From: Caldilineaceae bacterium
GTDB lineage: Bacteria > Chloroflexota > Anaerolineae > Caldilineales > Caldilineaceae
Assembly (NCBI GenBank): GCA_022827195.1
Contig: JAJDTL010000009.1
Span: 1 to 37,755 of the forward strand
Reading direction: 5' to 3'
DNA: 37,755 nt
The position numbers and the translations under genes are program-made. The notes under the pieces are model-generated. The model was not told the DNA's origin, ran no database searches, and worked only from the letters and a program-made list of their open reading frames with translations. Below, piece by piece: positions 1-7,752 of the stretch (positions within the stretch are counted from its first letter, which is position 1; each line of letters starts with the position of its first letter).

Positions 1-196
1 CCACTGACCACTGACCACTGACCACTGACCACTGACCACTGACCACTGACCACTGACCACTGACCACTGACCACTGACCACTGACCACTGACCACTGACC
101 ACTGACCACTGACCACTGACCACTGACCACTGACCACTGGCCACTGACCACTGACCACTGACCACTGACCACTATCCACTGACCACTATCCACTGC
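1..196. repeat. 7-bp tandem repeat, 28 units of CCACTGA
   Basis: Twenty-eight units of CCACTGA run without a register change from the first base. Units 1-19 are identical. Variants appear only towards the right end: CCACTGG at 134, CCACTAT at 169 and 183, and CCACTGC at 190. Decay at one edge is what an array leaves when its core is kept uniform by slippage. The array begins at base 1, so it probably continues to the left. There is no spacer sequence, so it is not a CRISPR. No function can be read from it. Confidence 0.97.
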
Positions 197-311
197 AGTG
201 CTGAAATCTGGTCCCGCCGTCCCCTGCAAGAGACTTTGAAACCTGCTATACTGCAAGGTCGAGCCCGAACACACCCAGGCAGGACCCGAACGCGCCGCTT
301 CCCACAACTGC

Positions 312-346
312 CCGCCCACCATGCCCAGGCCGCCCACCATGCCCAG
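312..346. repeat. 18-bp-period direct repeat, two copies
   Basis: CCGCCCACCATGCCCAG occurs at 312-328 and again, identically, at 330-346. The sequence on either side is not repetitive. This looks like a slippage duplication in non-coding DNA. Confidence 0.85.
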
Positions 347-528
347 ACCGCCAAATATGTCGACCTGCTCCGAACCGAACGTCCGAATCCTGCCCCAGGC
401 GAACTTCGCTCCGGGCTCAGCCGGTAGCGACTCGAAATGCACAGAACTGCCGTCCGCCGCGCCGCCCGCCCACAGTGTAATGACACCCGCCATGCCGCCC
501 ATGCCGGCGTCGCCGGCACGCGGCCCGG

Positions 529-683
529 TATCCTGTCACGAAAAGCACGCAGCTGTCGCTGTTTTGCGCACTTTCGGCACTCAAAACGACATCCTTTGCG
601 CGTTTTCACGACAAAAACGACAGGGAACCGACAGCGGCCGTATCCTGCTACGAAAGTCCATGTCCATATCCTGTCACGAGAAG
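529..683. repeat. Three dispersed copies of TATCCTGTCACGAAAAG
   Basis: TATCCTGTCACGAAAAG at 529-545 recurs as TATCCTGCTACGAAAG at 641-656 and TATCCTGTCACGAGAAG at 667-683, all on the + strand and unevenly spaced (112 and 26 bases). Related words such as TTTTCACGACAAAAACGACAGGG lie between the copies. The copies are not tandem and sit in no open frame I believe, so they may be remnants of a dispersed repeat family or binding sites. Confidence 0.6.
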
Positions 684-730
684 ACCGAAAAATTTTTCAA
701 AGTTAGACCAAACAGGCCAAAACAAGCAGT

Positions 731-761
731 TCGATACCCTATCGATACCCTGTCGATACCC
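731..761. repeat. 11-bp tandem repeat TCGATACCCTR, about 2.8 units
   Basis: The units start at 731 (TCGATACCCTA), 742 (TCGATACCCTG) and 753 (TCGATACCC, then diverging). This short array lies in the AT-richer part of the gene-free stretch. No role is apparent. Confidence 0.85.
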
Positions 762-1271
762 GATTTCCCAGAAATTCGCAGCCACTTTACGACACAATAC
801 GACGCTCTTGGGTCAACTCTGGACAGATTCGGCCCCATTCTTGCCCACATCCGCGGCTTCACCGACAAGGAGACTGACGCCGCCATCGACTTCGACCCTC
901 ACTTCGGCACGCGCAACCGCGATGACGCGCAACGAAGTCGCCAACTTTCCCAAAATGCTGGCTGCCTCCATCCCTGCCGTCGTCAAATCCGCGGCCAGAA
1001 CCCGCGTTCAGCAACGGATGAAACAGGAGGGCATCTGCCGGTACTGTGATGGCGCCCATGCGATGCTCGCCCACCGCGCCCGACGACCCAGCCCAGCGCC
1101 GGCGCGAAAACGCTTTCTGACATTCCTTTCCCCTGATTTGGGATGCACCCTTTCGTTCCTTACGCATGGAATCGACCAGGCGGCACGTTTCTTCCGGCAA
1201 TGCCGCTTGACTGCCGGCTTCATAAGCTGACATCGTGCTCACAAGGGGGAACTGGGCCATTTCGGAGGCCG

Positions 1272-1299
1272 TTGACACGAGCGATGCCGGGTGTATAAT
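1272..1299 (+). promoter_or_regulatory. Consensus sigma-70-type promoter for the isomerase operon
   Basis: TTGACA at 1272-1277 and TATAAT at 1294-1299 match the housekeeping consensus perfectly, with a 16-bp spacer. Transcription would start near 1306, leaving about 55 bases of leader before the ATG at 1361. No operator-like palindrome overlaps it. Confidence 0.8.
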
Positions 1300-1360
1300 G
1301 CCCACTGCACAGGCCCTGAGGGTCCGACCGTACCAACCACTGCCTGCGAGGGAGACAGCC

Positions 1361-2323
1361 ATGAAACTGGGAGCCATCTCGACTGTTTTTGTGGACCAGC
1401 CACTGCGGGAAGCGGCGCGACGCATGCACGAAATGGGCCTGGACGCGATCGAGATCGGGACCGGCGGCTTCTTCCCCAAGAACCATTGCGATCCGGCCCA
1501 GCTGCTGGCGGACCAGGCGGCGCTGGAGACTTTTCAGACCACATTGGCCGAATACGGGCTTGAGATCAGCGCCTTTGCCATTCACGGCGAACCGCTCCAC
1601 CCCGATCCGGCCATCGCCGGCCCCTACCGCAAGGAGCTGCGCGACACCTATGCACTGGCGGCGAAGGTGGGCGTGACGCGCCTCACGCTGCTCTCGGGTC
1701 TGCCCGAGGCGGTTCCCGGCGATCGGGAACCGAACTGGATCCTCTATCCCTACCCGCCGCGGCTGATGGAGATGTACAAGTGGCAATGGGACGAGCGGCT
1801 GATTCCCTACTGGAAAGAGGAGGCCATCGCGGCCGACGATCACGGCGTACGGCTGTGTATGGAGATGCACGCCGGGAGCATGGTATTCCGGACCGATCAA
1901 GTCCTGCGTATGCGGGACGAGGTCGGTCCGGTCATCGGCTGCAACCTGGACCCGTCCCACCTGATCTGGCAGGGGATGGAGCTGCCGGAGGTGATCCGGG
2001 CGCTCGGCGACGCGATCTATCATGTGCACGCCAAGGACAGCCGGCTGGACCCGCACAACGTGCGCGTCAACGGCTTTCTTGACCCCTACTCCTTCCAGGA
2101 CAAGGAGCGGCGCAGCTGGATATTCCGCACGGTCGGCTACGGGAACGGCGAGGATTTCTGGCGCGAATTTGTCAGCGCCCTGCAGCTGGCGGGCTATGAC
2201 GACGTGCTCTCGATTGAGCATGAGGACCCGCTGATCGACCCCGAGGAGGGCTTCGAGCTCGCGGTGAAGGTGTTGCAGAACGTTCTGATCCGCAAGCCGG
2301 CCGCCCGGCTCTGGTATGAGTAG
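1361..2323 (+). CDS. Sugar phosphate isomerase/epimerase (AP-endonuclease-2-like TIM barrel)
   Basis: A 320-residue soluble protein of the xylose-isomerase-like TIM-barrel superfamily (AP_endonuc_2 domain over nearly its whole length). These enzymes use a divalent metal to isomerise or epimerise keto-sugars in the cytoplasm. Candidate metal and catalytic residues are visible in the usual order: E168 (CMEMHAG), D197 and H200 (NLDPSHLIWQG), H223 (HVHAKD) and E286 (SIEHED). The N-terminal IGTGGFFPKNH and central HGEPLHP are typical of a subfamily found in sugar-catabolic clusters. The frame is open further upstream, but ATG 1361 is chosen because GAGGGAG at 1348-1354 is a good ribosome binding site and the consensus promoter lies between it and any upstream start. 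It is the first gene of a three-gene run. The substrate is unknown. Confidence 0.9.
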   Translation: MKLGAISTVFVDQPLREAARRMHEMGLDAIEIGTGGFFPKNHCDPAQLLADQAALETFQTTLAEYGLEISAFAIHGEPLHPDPAIAGPYRKELRDTYALAAKVGVTRLTLLSGLPEAVPGDREPNWILYPYPPRLMEMYKWQWDERLIPYWKEEAIAADDHGVRLCMEMHAGSMVFRTDQVLRMRDEVGPVIGCNLDPSHLIWQGMELPEVIRALGDAIYHVHAKDSRLDPHNVRVNGFLDPYSFQDKERRSWIFRTVGYGNGEDFWREFVSALQLAGYDDVLSIEHEDPLIDPEEGFELAVKVLQNVLIRKPAARLWYE

Positions 2324-2341
2324 CTGAGGCGCGGCCCGGCG

Positions 2342-3187
2342 ATGAAACTCGGCCTCAACCTCTGGATTTGGGATGCTCCGTTTCGCACCGACAGGCACCT
2401 GGCGCTGATTCCGCTGGTCAGGGCGCTGGGGGGCGAGGTGGTCGAATTCGCGCTTGAAGATGACTCAGTCGTCGATGAACAGCTCTTGAGAAGGACGCTG
2501 GCGAACGAGGAGCTGGCGTGTACCGTCGTCGGCCTGTTCGGACCGGACCGGGACCTTTCAGAGGACTCTGCCGCGGCGCGGCAAAACGGGTTGGCCTACG
2601 CCCGGCGCTGCATCGACGTGTGTGCGGGCGTGGGGGCGACGCTGTTTTCCGGCGCGGTCGCTGGTTGCGGCGGCAAGAATCTTCTCTCGTCCGATGCGCG
2701 CCGCGGCCGCATCGAACGCGCGGCCGAAAGTCTGCGCGAGCTGGGAGATTACGCGGCGCAGGCCGGGGTCGGCGTTGCGGTCGAGATCCTCAATCGTTAC
2801 GAGAACAATCTGCTGACGACGGCGGCGCACGGGCGCGAGCTGATCGACCTCACCGACCATCCCGCGGTCGGCATTCATCTCGACTCGTTTCACATGGGTC
2901 TTGAAGAGACGGACCTGGGCGGGGCGATCCGCCTGGCCGGGGACAGACTGGTCCACTTCCATGGGAACGAGAGCCACCGCGGCACGCCTGGAACCGGTGT
3001 TGTGCCGTGGGGCCAGGTTGCTGACGGACTGCAGGCGACAGGCTACGACGGCTATGTCATTATCGAGTCTTTCAACCATCTGAGCTGGATCGGTCCGCTG
3101 GCGCACTTCTGGCGTCCGCTGACTGAGTCGCCGGAATCCCTGGGACGGGACGGGCTGGCCTTTCTGAAGCGGGCTCTGCAGCGCTAA
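2342..3187 (+). CDS. D-tagatose/D-psicose 3-epimerase-like sugar epimerase
   Basis: A 281-residue TIM-barrel protein of the ketose 3-epimerase group. Its active-site residues line up with D-tagatose 3-epimerase at a constant offset of four: E148 (VEILNRYENN), D181 and H184 (LDSFHMGLEE), H207 (HFHGNESHRG), R213 and E242 (IIESFN), matching the family's E152, D185, H188, H211, R217 and E246. The full metal-binding and catalytic Glu pair is therefore present, and a working C3 epimerase on a free ketose is the likely role. It begins 18 bases after the previous stop with only a weak GAGG upstream, suggesting translation partly coupled to the first gene. The natural substrate cannot be told from the sequence. 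Confidence 0.9.
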   Translation: MKLGLNLWIWDAPFRTDRHLALIPLVRALGGEVVEFALEDDSVVDEQLLRRTLANEELACTVVGLFGPDRDLSEDSAAARQNGLAYARRCIDVCAGVGATLFSGAVAGCGGKNLLSSDARRGRIERAAESLRELGDYAAQAGVGVAVEILNRYENNLLTTAAHGRELIDLTDHPAVGIHLDSFHMGLEETDLGGAIRLAGDRLVHFHGNESHRGTPGTGVVPWGQVADGLQATGYDGYVIIESFNHLSWIGPLAHFWRPLTESPESLGRDGLAFLKRALQR

Positions 3188-3217
3188 GCGGCTGGAACAG
3201 AGGCAAATGCCGGGAAG

Positions 3218-3240
3218 AGCGGCCAATCGCTGCGGCCGCT
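3218..3240 (+). other. Short inverted repeat before the amidohydrolase start
   Basis: AGCGGCC at 3218-3224 pairs with GGCCGCT at 3234-3240 around a nine-base loop. It ends four bases before the GC-rich ribosome binding site of the next gene. No T-run follows, so it is not a classic terminator; it may affect translation or mRNA stability. Confidence 0.4.
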
Positions 3241-3256
3241 GGCAAAGGGGGACGGG

Positions 3257-4132
3257 GTGAGCAATCAAGATCTTGCCGAATTGGGCATCGTGGACACGCA
3301 CGTGCACTTCTGGCAGCTGGAGCTGCTGCGGCGCGCGTGGCAACCGCCGCCGGTCATCTTCCGCACCTTCGGGCCGCCGGACCTGATCGACGATGCGGCC
3401 GCGGTCGGCGTAAAGAACTGTGTACTGGTCGAGGCCGGGACGACGGCCGAGGACAACCGGGCGCTGGCCGATTTTGCGGCGTCGTCTGAGTTCGTCGCCG
3501 GGATGATCTCCTATGCCAACCTGGAGAGCCCGACACTGGAGCAGGAGCTGGACGCCCTGTCGGACTCTCCGAAGTTCAGGGGCGTGCGAATGCGATGTGA
3601 AGGGGATCCGGACACGGAGATTCTGACCCGACCCGGCGTGATCGAAGGCATGCGCAAAGTCGCGCAGCGGGGCCTGGTGCTGGATCTCCTGGTGGTTACC
3701 GATCACTTGAAGGCGGTCCCGGAGGTCTACGAGCGTGTGCCTGACCTGAAAGCGATTATCGATCACATCGGCAAGCCGGATTTGCGGCGCGGCAGCGATT
3801 TCGCGGCGTGGCGCGACCTCATGCGCGCGGTGGCCGAGGACACCGACGCCTACTGCAAAATGTCTATCGGGCCGCGCGCCGCCGATATGGAGGAGATCTA
3901 CGTCAGCCAGGGTCAGGGCTGGGAGCTCGAACAGTTGCGGCCGCCGCTACAGTTCCTGCTGGAGCAGTTCGGGCCGCAGCGGATGGCGTGGGGAAGCGAC
4001 TGGCCGCTGGTGCTTCTGCAGTCGGACTACGGCGGCGGTCTGCAGGCGGTGCGCGATGCCTTGGGGCCTCTCGACGCCGACGACGAAATGCGCCTCTTCC
4101 GGGGGACGGCTATGCAGTTCTATTCGCTGTAG
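3257..4132 (+). CDS. Amidohydrolase-2 family hydrolase, sugar-lactonase-like
   Basis: A 291-residue cytoplasmic TIM-barrel hydrolase of the amidohydrolase-2 family (COG3618-type), whose characterised members include L-fuconolactonase and L-rhamnonolactonase. Family motifs are intact: D13-x-H15-x-H17-x-W19 near the N terminus (DTHVHFWQ), H170 in IIDHIGKPD, K201-x-S203 (CKMSIG) and D248 in GSDWP. These acidic and His residues form the active site that opens a lactone or a related ester/amide bond. The start is GTG 3257, with AAAGGGGGA at 3244-3252 just upstream. Lying behind two sugar isomerase/epimerases, a role in hydrolysing a sugar-acid lactone in the same route is plausible. Other members act on 2-pyrone-type dicarboxylates, so the substrate is not certain. 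Confidence 0.88.
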   Translation: MSNQDLAELGIVDTHVHFWQLELLRRAWQPPPVIFRTFGPPDLIDDAAAVGVKNCVLVEAGTTAEDNRALADFAASSEFVAGMISYANLESPTLEQELDALSDSPKFRGVRMRCEGDPDTEILTRPGVIEGMRKVAQRGLVLDLLVVTDHLKAVPEVYERVPDLKAIIDHIGKPDLRRGSDFAAWRDLMRAVAEDTDAYCKMSIGPRAADMEEIYVSQGQGWELEQLRPPLQFLLEQFGPQRMAWGSDWPLVLLQSDYGGGLQAVRDALGPLDADDEMRLFRGTAMQFYSL

Positions 4133-4284
4133 GGGCCGGCACGGGCACCGCTTTGGCCTGATGTTCGGCGGAGAGATTTGCCGCTTCCCCGTGGCATGTT
4201 TCGATGATGACGGTCAATTTAGTCCTACAGGCGCCAACAAGGAGAGACTCTGAATCAAGGTAATCTGCGGCTGATTTGGCTGAA

Positions 4285-4313
4285 TTGAGTCGTCGCGGCA
4301 ACTTATGTATAAT
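4285..4313 (+). promoter_or_regulatory. Strong sigma-70-type promoter for the CUT1 transporter unit
   Basis: TTGAGT at 4285-4290 and a perfect TATAAT at 4308-4313 are separated by 17 bp. As at the promoter at 1272, the bases TG directly precede the -10 box. The start point would be near 4320, giving a leader of about 138 bases. The preceding 150 bases after the stop at 4132 contain nothing I can name. Confidence 0.75.
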
Positions 4314-4320
4314 CCGATAG

Positions 4321-4457
4321 TCGCCGCCCTGACGGGCGGGCCCCCGGTGCAATCAACACTCTTTACGCTGGAAAGGAGGTGGGAGGGATCTGATCCGACG
4401 CTGAGCCTATCCTCAGATAGTTCTTGTCGCAGTCCAATCATCCAAAGGAGACGAAAA
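4321..4457 (+). promoter_or_regulatory. Structured 5' leader with an orphan Shine-Dalgarno sequence
   Basis: The transcript leader opens with a tight hairpin, CCGCCC (4324-4329) / GGGCGG (4334-4339) with a TGAC loop. At 4372-4381 lies AAAGGAGGTG, a near-perfect complement of the 16S rRNA 3' end, but no ATG, GTG or TTG start follows at usable distance; the nearest option is a CTG at 4390 with four codons. Next come competing short stems sharing the same bases: ATCTGA/TCAGAT (4388-4393 with 4413-4418), CTGAG/CTCAG (4401-4405 with 4412-4416) and CTATC/GATAG (4407-4411 with 4416-4420). The real ribosome binding site for the gene is AAAGGAGA near 4444. The mutually exclusive pairings are suggestive of regulation but match no riboswitch I recognise. 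Confidence 0.35.
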
Positions 4458-5783
4458 GTGAGTGCAAAGAGAGCGTTGTTTGTCTGGAGTTTGATCGCCG
4501 CGCTTGTGCTGGTTTTGGCGGCCTGCGCTCCCGCCCCTGCAGCCGACACCGGCGCCGACGCGCCGATGGAGGGGGACGGAGAGGCGGACGTTGTCGAGAT
4601 CAACTGGGTCGAGTGGTGGGACGGCGAATATTCCAAAGAGTCGCTGGACGGCCTGATCGCCCTGTTCGAGGAGAAGAATCCCGGCATCAAAGTCACGCGC
4701 ACGCCGCTGGGCTGGGACTCGATGTATGACGCGATCGTGACCAGCGCGCAGGCCGAGACGGGTGACTACGACGTCTTGGGCATGGAACCGTGCTGCTGGA
4801 TGAGCGCGCTGGTCAAGCTGGACGCGCTTGAGCCGCTGAGCTCCTATATTGACGGCTCGGAAGGCTTCCGCGAGGGCCTGGTCAGCCCCCTGGCGATTAC
4901 GGAGTGGGCCGGCGACGAATACAGCATCTGTTGGTATCTGATGCCCTATACCTACGCCTACGATCAAGATGTCTTTGAAGAGGCCGGCCTCGACCCGCCC
5001 ACGAACTGGGATGAGATGGTGGAGGTGACCCAGGCGCTCAACGAGGGAGACGTCGTCGAGTTTGGTTTGGGCGCCGGTCTGAACGCCAGCTTCTACACGA
5101 TGTACTACCACTGGGGCGCGCGCCTTGCGCAGCTGGGCGGCGATCTCTATGACGACAACAACTGCGCGATCTTCAACTCTGCCGAGGGCGTGCAGGCGAT
5201 GGAGGACTGGAAAGAGCTGTACGTCAACAATATGCTGGTGGACGGCGCAATCGGCATGGGCCAGAATGACCTGCACGATCTGATGACGGCCCAGCGTGTG
5301 GCGGCCTACTTCACAGGGCCGTGGGTTGGGTCGGCTGTGACGCTGAACCGGGCCGACGCGCGCATCGCGTTTGCACCTGCCTGGACCGACGCCGAGACCG
5401 GCTATGGTGGCTACCAGTGGGCGTGCAGCGGGCTGGCGATATCCTCCAACTCCGAGCATAAGGAGGAGGCCTGGAAGTTCATCGAGTTCCTGTTGAGCGA
5501 TGAGGGCTCGATCTACATGTCCGAGCAGACCAGCGTAACGTATGCCACCAAGGCGAACTTCGCCCGCTTCGGTGAGATGGACAATCCGATCCTGAAAGAG
5601 GTCCCGCCGATGCTGAGCCAGGATCCGGAGCACAATCTCTTCTTTGCGCCCACGGCTGATTTCAGCGTGCACGACGAGTGGGTGGCGGCCTTCCAGGAAG
5701 TACTGGACGGAGAGCGCGAGGCGCAGGACGCCCTGGATGCCATGGTCGAACTGTGGAACCAGGACCTGCCCCAGTGCCAGTAA
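4458..5783 (+). CDS. CUT1 ABC transporter I, substrate-binding lipoprotein
   Basis: A 441-residue extracellular solute-binding protein of family 1 (SBP_bac_1), the usual receptor of carbohydrate CUT1 importers. The N terminus is a Sec lipoprotein signal: short basic start, hydrophobic stretch 8-22 and lipobox LAAC with Cys23, followed by an Ala/Pro/Asp/Glu-rich tether. Mature sequence begins with EINWVEWWDGEY and contains the family's aromatic-rich sugar-binding clefts, for example GPWVGS and YGGYQWACSG. The start is GTG 4458, six bases after AAAGGAGA; an upstream in-frame extension would lack a signal-peptide-like beginning. It is the first gene of transporter I, with two permeases downstream. 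The ligand is probably a sugar or sugar derivative. Confidence 0.92.
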   Translation: MSAKRALFVWSLIAALVLVLAACAPAPAADTGADAPMEGDGEADVVEINWVEWWDGEYSKESLDGLIALFEEKNPGIKVTRTPLGWDSMYDAIVTSAQAETGDYDVLGMEPCCWMSALVKLDALEPLSSYIDGSEGFREGLVSPLAITEWAGDEYSICWYLMPYTYAYDQDVFEEAGLDPPTNWDEMVEVTQALNEGDVVEFGLGAGLNASFYTMYYHWGARLAQLGGDLYDDNNCAIFNSAEGVQAMEDWKELYVNNMLVDGAIGMGQNDLHDLMTAQRVAAYFTGPWVGSAVTLNRADARIAFAPAWTDAETGYGGYQWACSGLAISSNSEHKEEAWKFIEFLLSDEGSIYMSEQTSVTYATKANFARFGEMDNPILKEVPPMLSQDPEHNLFFAPTADFSVHDEWVAAFQEVLDGEREAQDALDAMVELWNQDLPQCQ

Positions 5784-5805
5784 TCTAAGTTGAAGCGCGA
5801 TAGCA

Positions 5806-5837
5806 GAGGAGCGGGGAAGCAGCTTTCCTCGCTCCTC
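5806..5837 (+). terminator. Hairpin between binding-protein and permease genes (transporter I)
   Basis: GAGGAGCGGGGAA at 5806-5818 pairs with the matching arm ending at 5837, giving a stem of 13 pairs with one G-U and a six-base loop. A pyrimidine-rich tract with TTTTCTTC follows after a gap. It begins 22 bases after the binding-protein stop and ends 55 bases before the permease start. It could act as a leaky terminator or as a 3'-end stabiliser of the upstream message. Confidence 0.6.
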
Positions 5838-5892
5838 GCCTCCCATCCTCCTTTTCTTCAAGCACATCCGAATCCCGCCGTTGGAGAGTGAC

Positions 5893-6861
5893 ATGACCGA
5901 GGCTCGATCAAGTCCGTCGCTTGCCGTGCAGAACCATGATAACAAGGGACAATCGCCGCAGCCGGCGAGACATCGCTGGATGTGGCCCCGGCAGGCGACC
6001 GGCTATGTGATGATCGCGCCGGCCATTATCTTTCTGCTGATGGTGATTATCTACCCCCTTTTCGAGGTGTTACGCCTGAGTTTCTACGAGTTTACCGGTC
6101 TGCGCGACCAGCAGTCTTCCTTCGTCGGGCTGAAGAACTTCTTCACACTGATGGACGACCGCATCTACTGGATCAGTATGAAGAATACGATGATCTTTGT
6201 GCTGGCCACGGTCGTTCTTCATGCCCTGATCGGTCTCCTGTTTGCGCTGGCGCTGCACCAGGACTGGCCGAGCAACCGTCTGCGCAACCTGGTGCGGGGG
6301 CTGCTGATTCTGCCCTGGCTCTTCTCGATGGCCGCGGCGGGCTTGGTGTGGGCCCTTCTCCTGAACGCGCTGGGGCCGATCAACTACCTGCTCGTCTCGG
6401 CGGGGATCCTTGAACGGGCGATGGACTTTCTCGGCGATAAGGATACCGCGCTCTGGGGTCTGATCGTGATCAACGTGTGGAAGTCGTACCCGTTCTACAT
6501 GATCATGCTGCTTGGCGGCCTGCAGACCATCCCGCCCGACCTGTATGCGGCCGCGAAGGTGGATGGCGCGGACCGCTGGCAACGGTTCGCCTTCGTGACG
6601 CTGCCGATGATGCGTTCGATCCTGGTGGCGACGACGGCGATCGACTTTATCACCACATTTGGCGTTTTTGATCTGGTGAGGACGCTGACCAACGGCGGGC
6701 CGGCGCGGTCAACGATTACGCTGGGCTACTACACGTGGCTGGTCGGCTTTCGCGATGTCGACTTCGGCTACGGGGCCGCGATCAGCGTCTCGATGTTGAT
6801 CATCATGAGCGTTGCCATGTTCTTCTATCTTCGCCTGGCCCGGGAGGCTGTCTATGGCTAG
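5893..6861 (+). CDS. CUT1 ABC transporter I, permease 1 (MalF/UgpA-like)
   Basis: A 322-residue inner-membrane permease with six predicted helices, the first at about 37-60. The cytoplasmic EAA coupling loop, which docks on the ATPase, lies at 218-238 (YAAAKVDGADRWQRF then LP) with the conserved Gly225. The N-terminal 30 residues are polar and rich in Gln, Pro and basic residues. ATG 5893 is used, with GGAGAG at 5883-5888; a TTG at 5881 would add four residues but places the binding site inside the gene. It pairs with the next gene, which overlaps it by eight bases, to form the heterodimeric channel. Confidence 0.93.
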   Translation: MTEARSSPSLAVQNHDNKGQSPQPARHRWMWPRQATGYVMIAPAIIFLLMVIIYPLFEVLRLSFYEFTGLRDQQSSFVGLKNFFTLMDDRIYWISMKNTMIFVLATVVLHALIGLLFALALHQDWPSNRLRNLVRGLLILPWLFSMAAAGLVWALLLNALGPINYLLVSAGILERAMDFLGDKDTALWGLIVINVWKSYPFYMIMLLGGLQTIPPDLYAAAKVDGADRWQRFAFVTLPMMRSILVATTAIDFITTFGVFDLVRTLTNGGPARSTITLGYYTWLVGFRDVDFGYGAAISVSMLIIMSVAMFFYLRLAREAVYG

Positions 6862-7726
6862 CGCACTGGGCGATTTCGGCCGGAGACTGGGTGTGCAGCG
6901 CTACCTGTCGCTGTACGGGCTGCTCTCTGGCTTACTGATGGTCGCCGGCGTGATCGCAGTCCTCTTCCCGATCGCGTGGATGGTATTCGCCTCGATGCGG
7001 CCCCTGGCCGAGACCTTTGGCAGCCCGCCGGCCTGGATTCCAAGAGAAATAACCGGCGACGCCTACGCCAAGATATTCTCCGATCCCCGCCAGCTGCGCT
7101 ACCAGCTCAACACCTACATCATCTCCTTTTCAACCGCGATCCTGAGTGTTGGCCTGGGTGCGCTGGCTGCCTACGGTTTTTCCCGATTCAGGATATGGGG
7201 CGCCGAATTCATTCTGCTCACCATCATGGCGCTGCAGATGCTGCCCGGCGTCTCGATCATCATCCCATTCTACAACCTGGCGCGCAGCGCCGGCGTCTGG
7301 AACACCTACCTCGGCATGATCATGGCCGACACGGTCTTCGCCCTTGCCATTTCGATCTGGCTGCTGAAGAGCTATATCGACAGCATCCCCACAGACCTGG
7401 AAGAGGCGGCGACCGTCGACGGCTGCAACCGGCTTCAGGCGCTGTACAAAATCGTTCTGCCTCTGCTCGCGCCCGGGCTGGTGGGGACAGGCACCTTCGC
7501 TTTCCTTTACGCCTGGAACGACTTTGTCTTTGCGACCATCCTGCGTAACGGACACGAACTGATGCCGATGACGGTCGCGATCGGCAACTTCTTCACCCAG
7601 GCCAATCGGGATTGGAACGCGATCATGGCGCTGAACACGATGGCCACGCTGCCGCTGATCGCGATATTTGTCTTCCTGCAACGGTGGGTAATTGAAGGTA
7701 TGACAGCGGGCGCGCTCAAAGAGTAG
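6854..7726 (+). CDS. CUT1 ABC transporter I, permease 2 (MalG/UgpE-like)
   Basis: A 290-residue membrane protein, the MalG-type half of the channel, with six predicted helices. The EAA loop is at 182-203 (LEEAATVDGCNRLQAL then VLP), and the C terminus ends in QRWVIEGMTAGALKE, the usual tail of this subfamily. The start ATG 6854 overlaps the end of permease 1 by eight bases and is preceded by GGGAGG at 6842-6847, so translation is coupled. The open frame reaches back to 6812, but that extension would lie inside the upstream gene without a binding site. No ATPase gene follows. Confidence 0.93.
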   Translation: MASALGDFGRRLGVQRYLSLYGLLSGLLMVAGVIAVLFPIAWMVFASMRPLAETFGSPPAWIPREITGDAYAKIFSDPRQLRYQLNTYIISFSTAILSVGLGALAAYGFSRFRIWGAEFILLTIMALQMLPGVSIIIPFYNLARSAGVWNTYLGMIMADTVFALAISIWLLKSYIDSIPTDLEEAATVDGCNRLQALYKIVLPLLAPGLVGTGTFAFLYAWNDFVFATILRNGHELMPMTVAIGNFFTQANRDWNAIMALNTMATLPLIAIFVFLQRWVIEGMTAGALKE

Positions 7727-7752
7727 GCGGCCGCCCTGCGGAGGAGGTATTC

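Larger units (their letters stand above)
197..1271. other. Non-coding stretch, no convincing gene
   Basis: About 1.1 kb without a gene I can support. Several open frames on both strands overlap each other, but their translations are rich in Arg, Pro, Ala and Cys in the manner of out-of-frame GC-rich DNA, show no recognisable domain and lack good ribosome binding sites. Around 680-800 the sequence is more AT-rich than the rest of the window. The stretch holds three sets of short repeats, listed separately. It could be decayed or horizontally acquired DNA next to the satellite array. Confidence 0.6.

Noticed and set aside
1..196. Left-edge repeat as a CRISPR array
   Set aside because: The 7-base units are contiguous with no spacers.
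859..1479. Minus-strand open frame of about 200 codons overlapping the first gene
   Set aside because: It overlaps the promoter and the well-supported isomerase gene, shows no domain and has shadow-like composition.
4413..5945. Long minus-strand open frame opposite the first binding-protein gene
   Set aside because: Antisense shadow of a GC-rich gene; the plus-strand protein has a signal peptide and family features, the minus-strand one has none.
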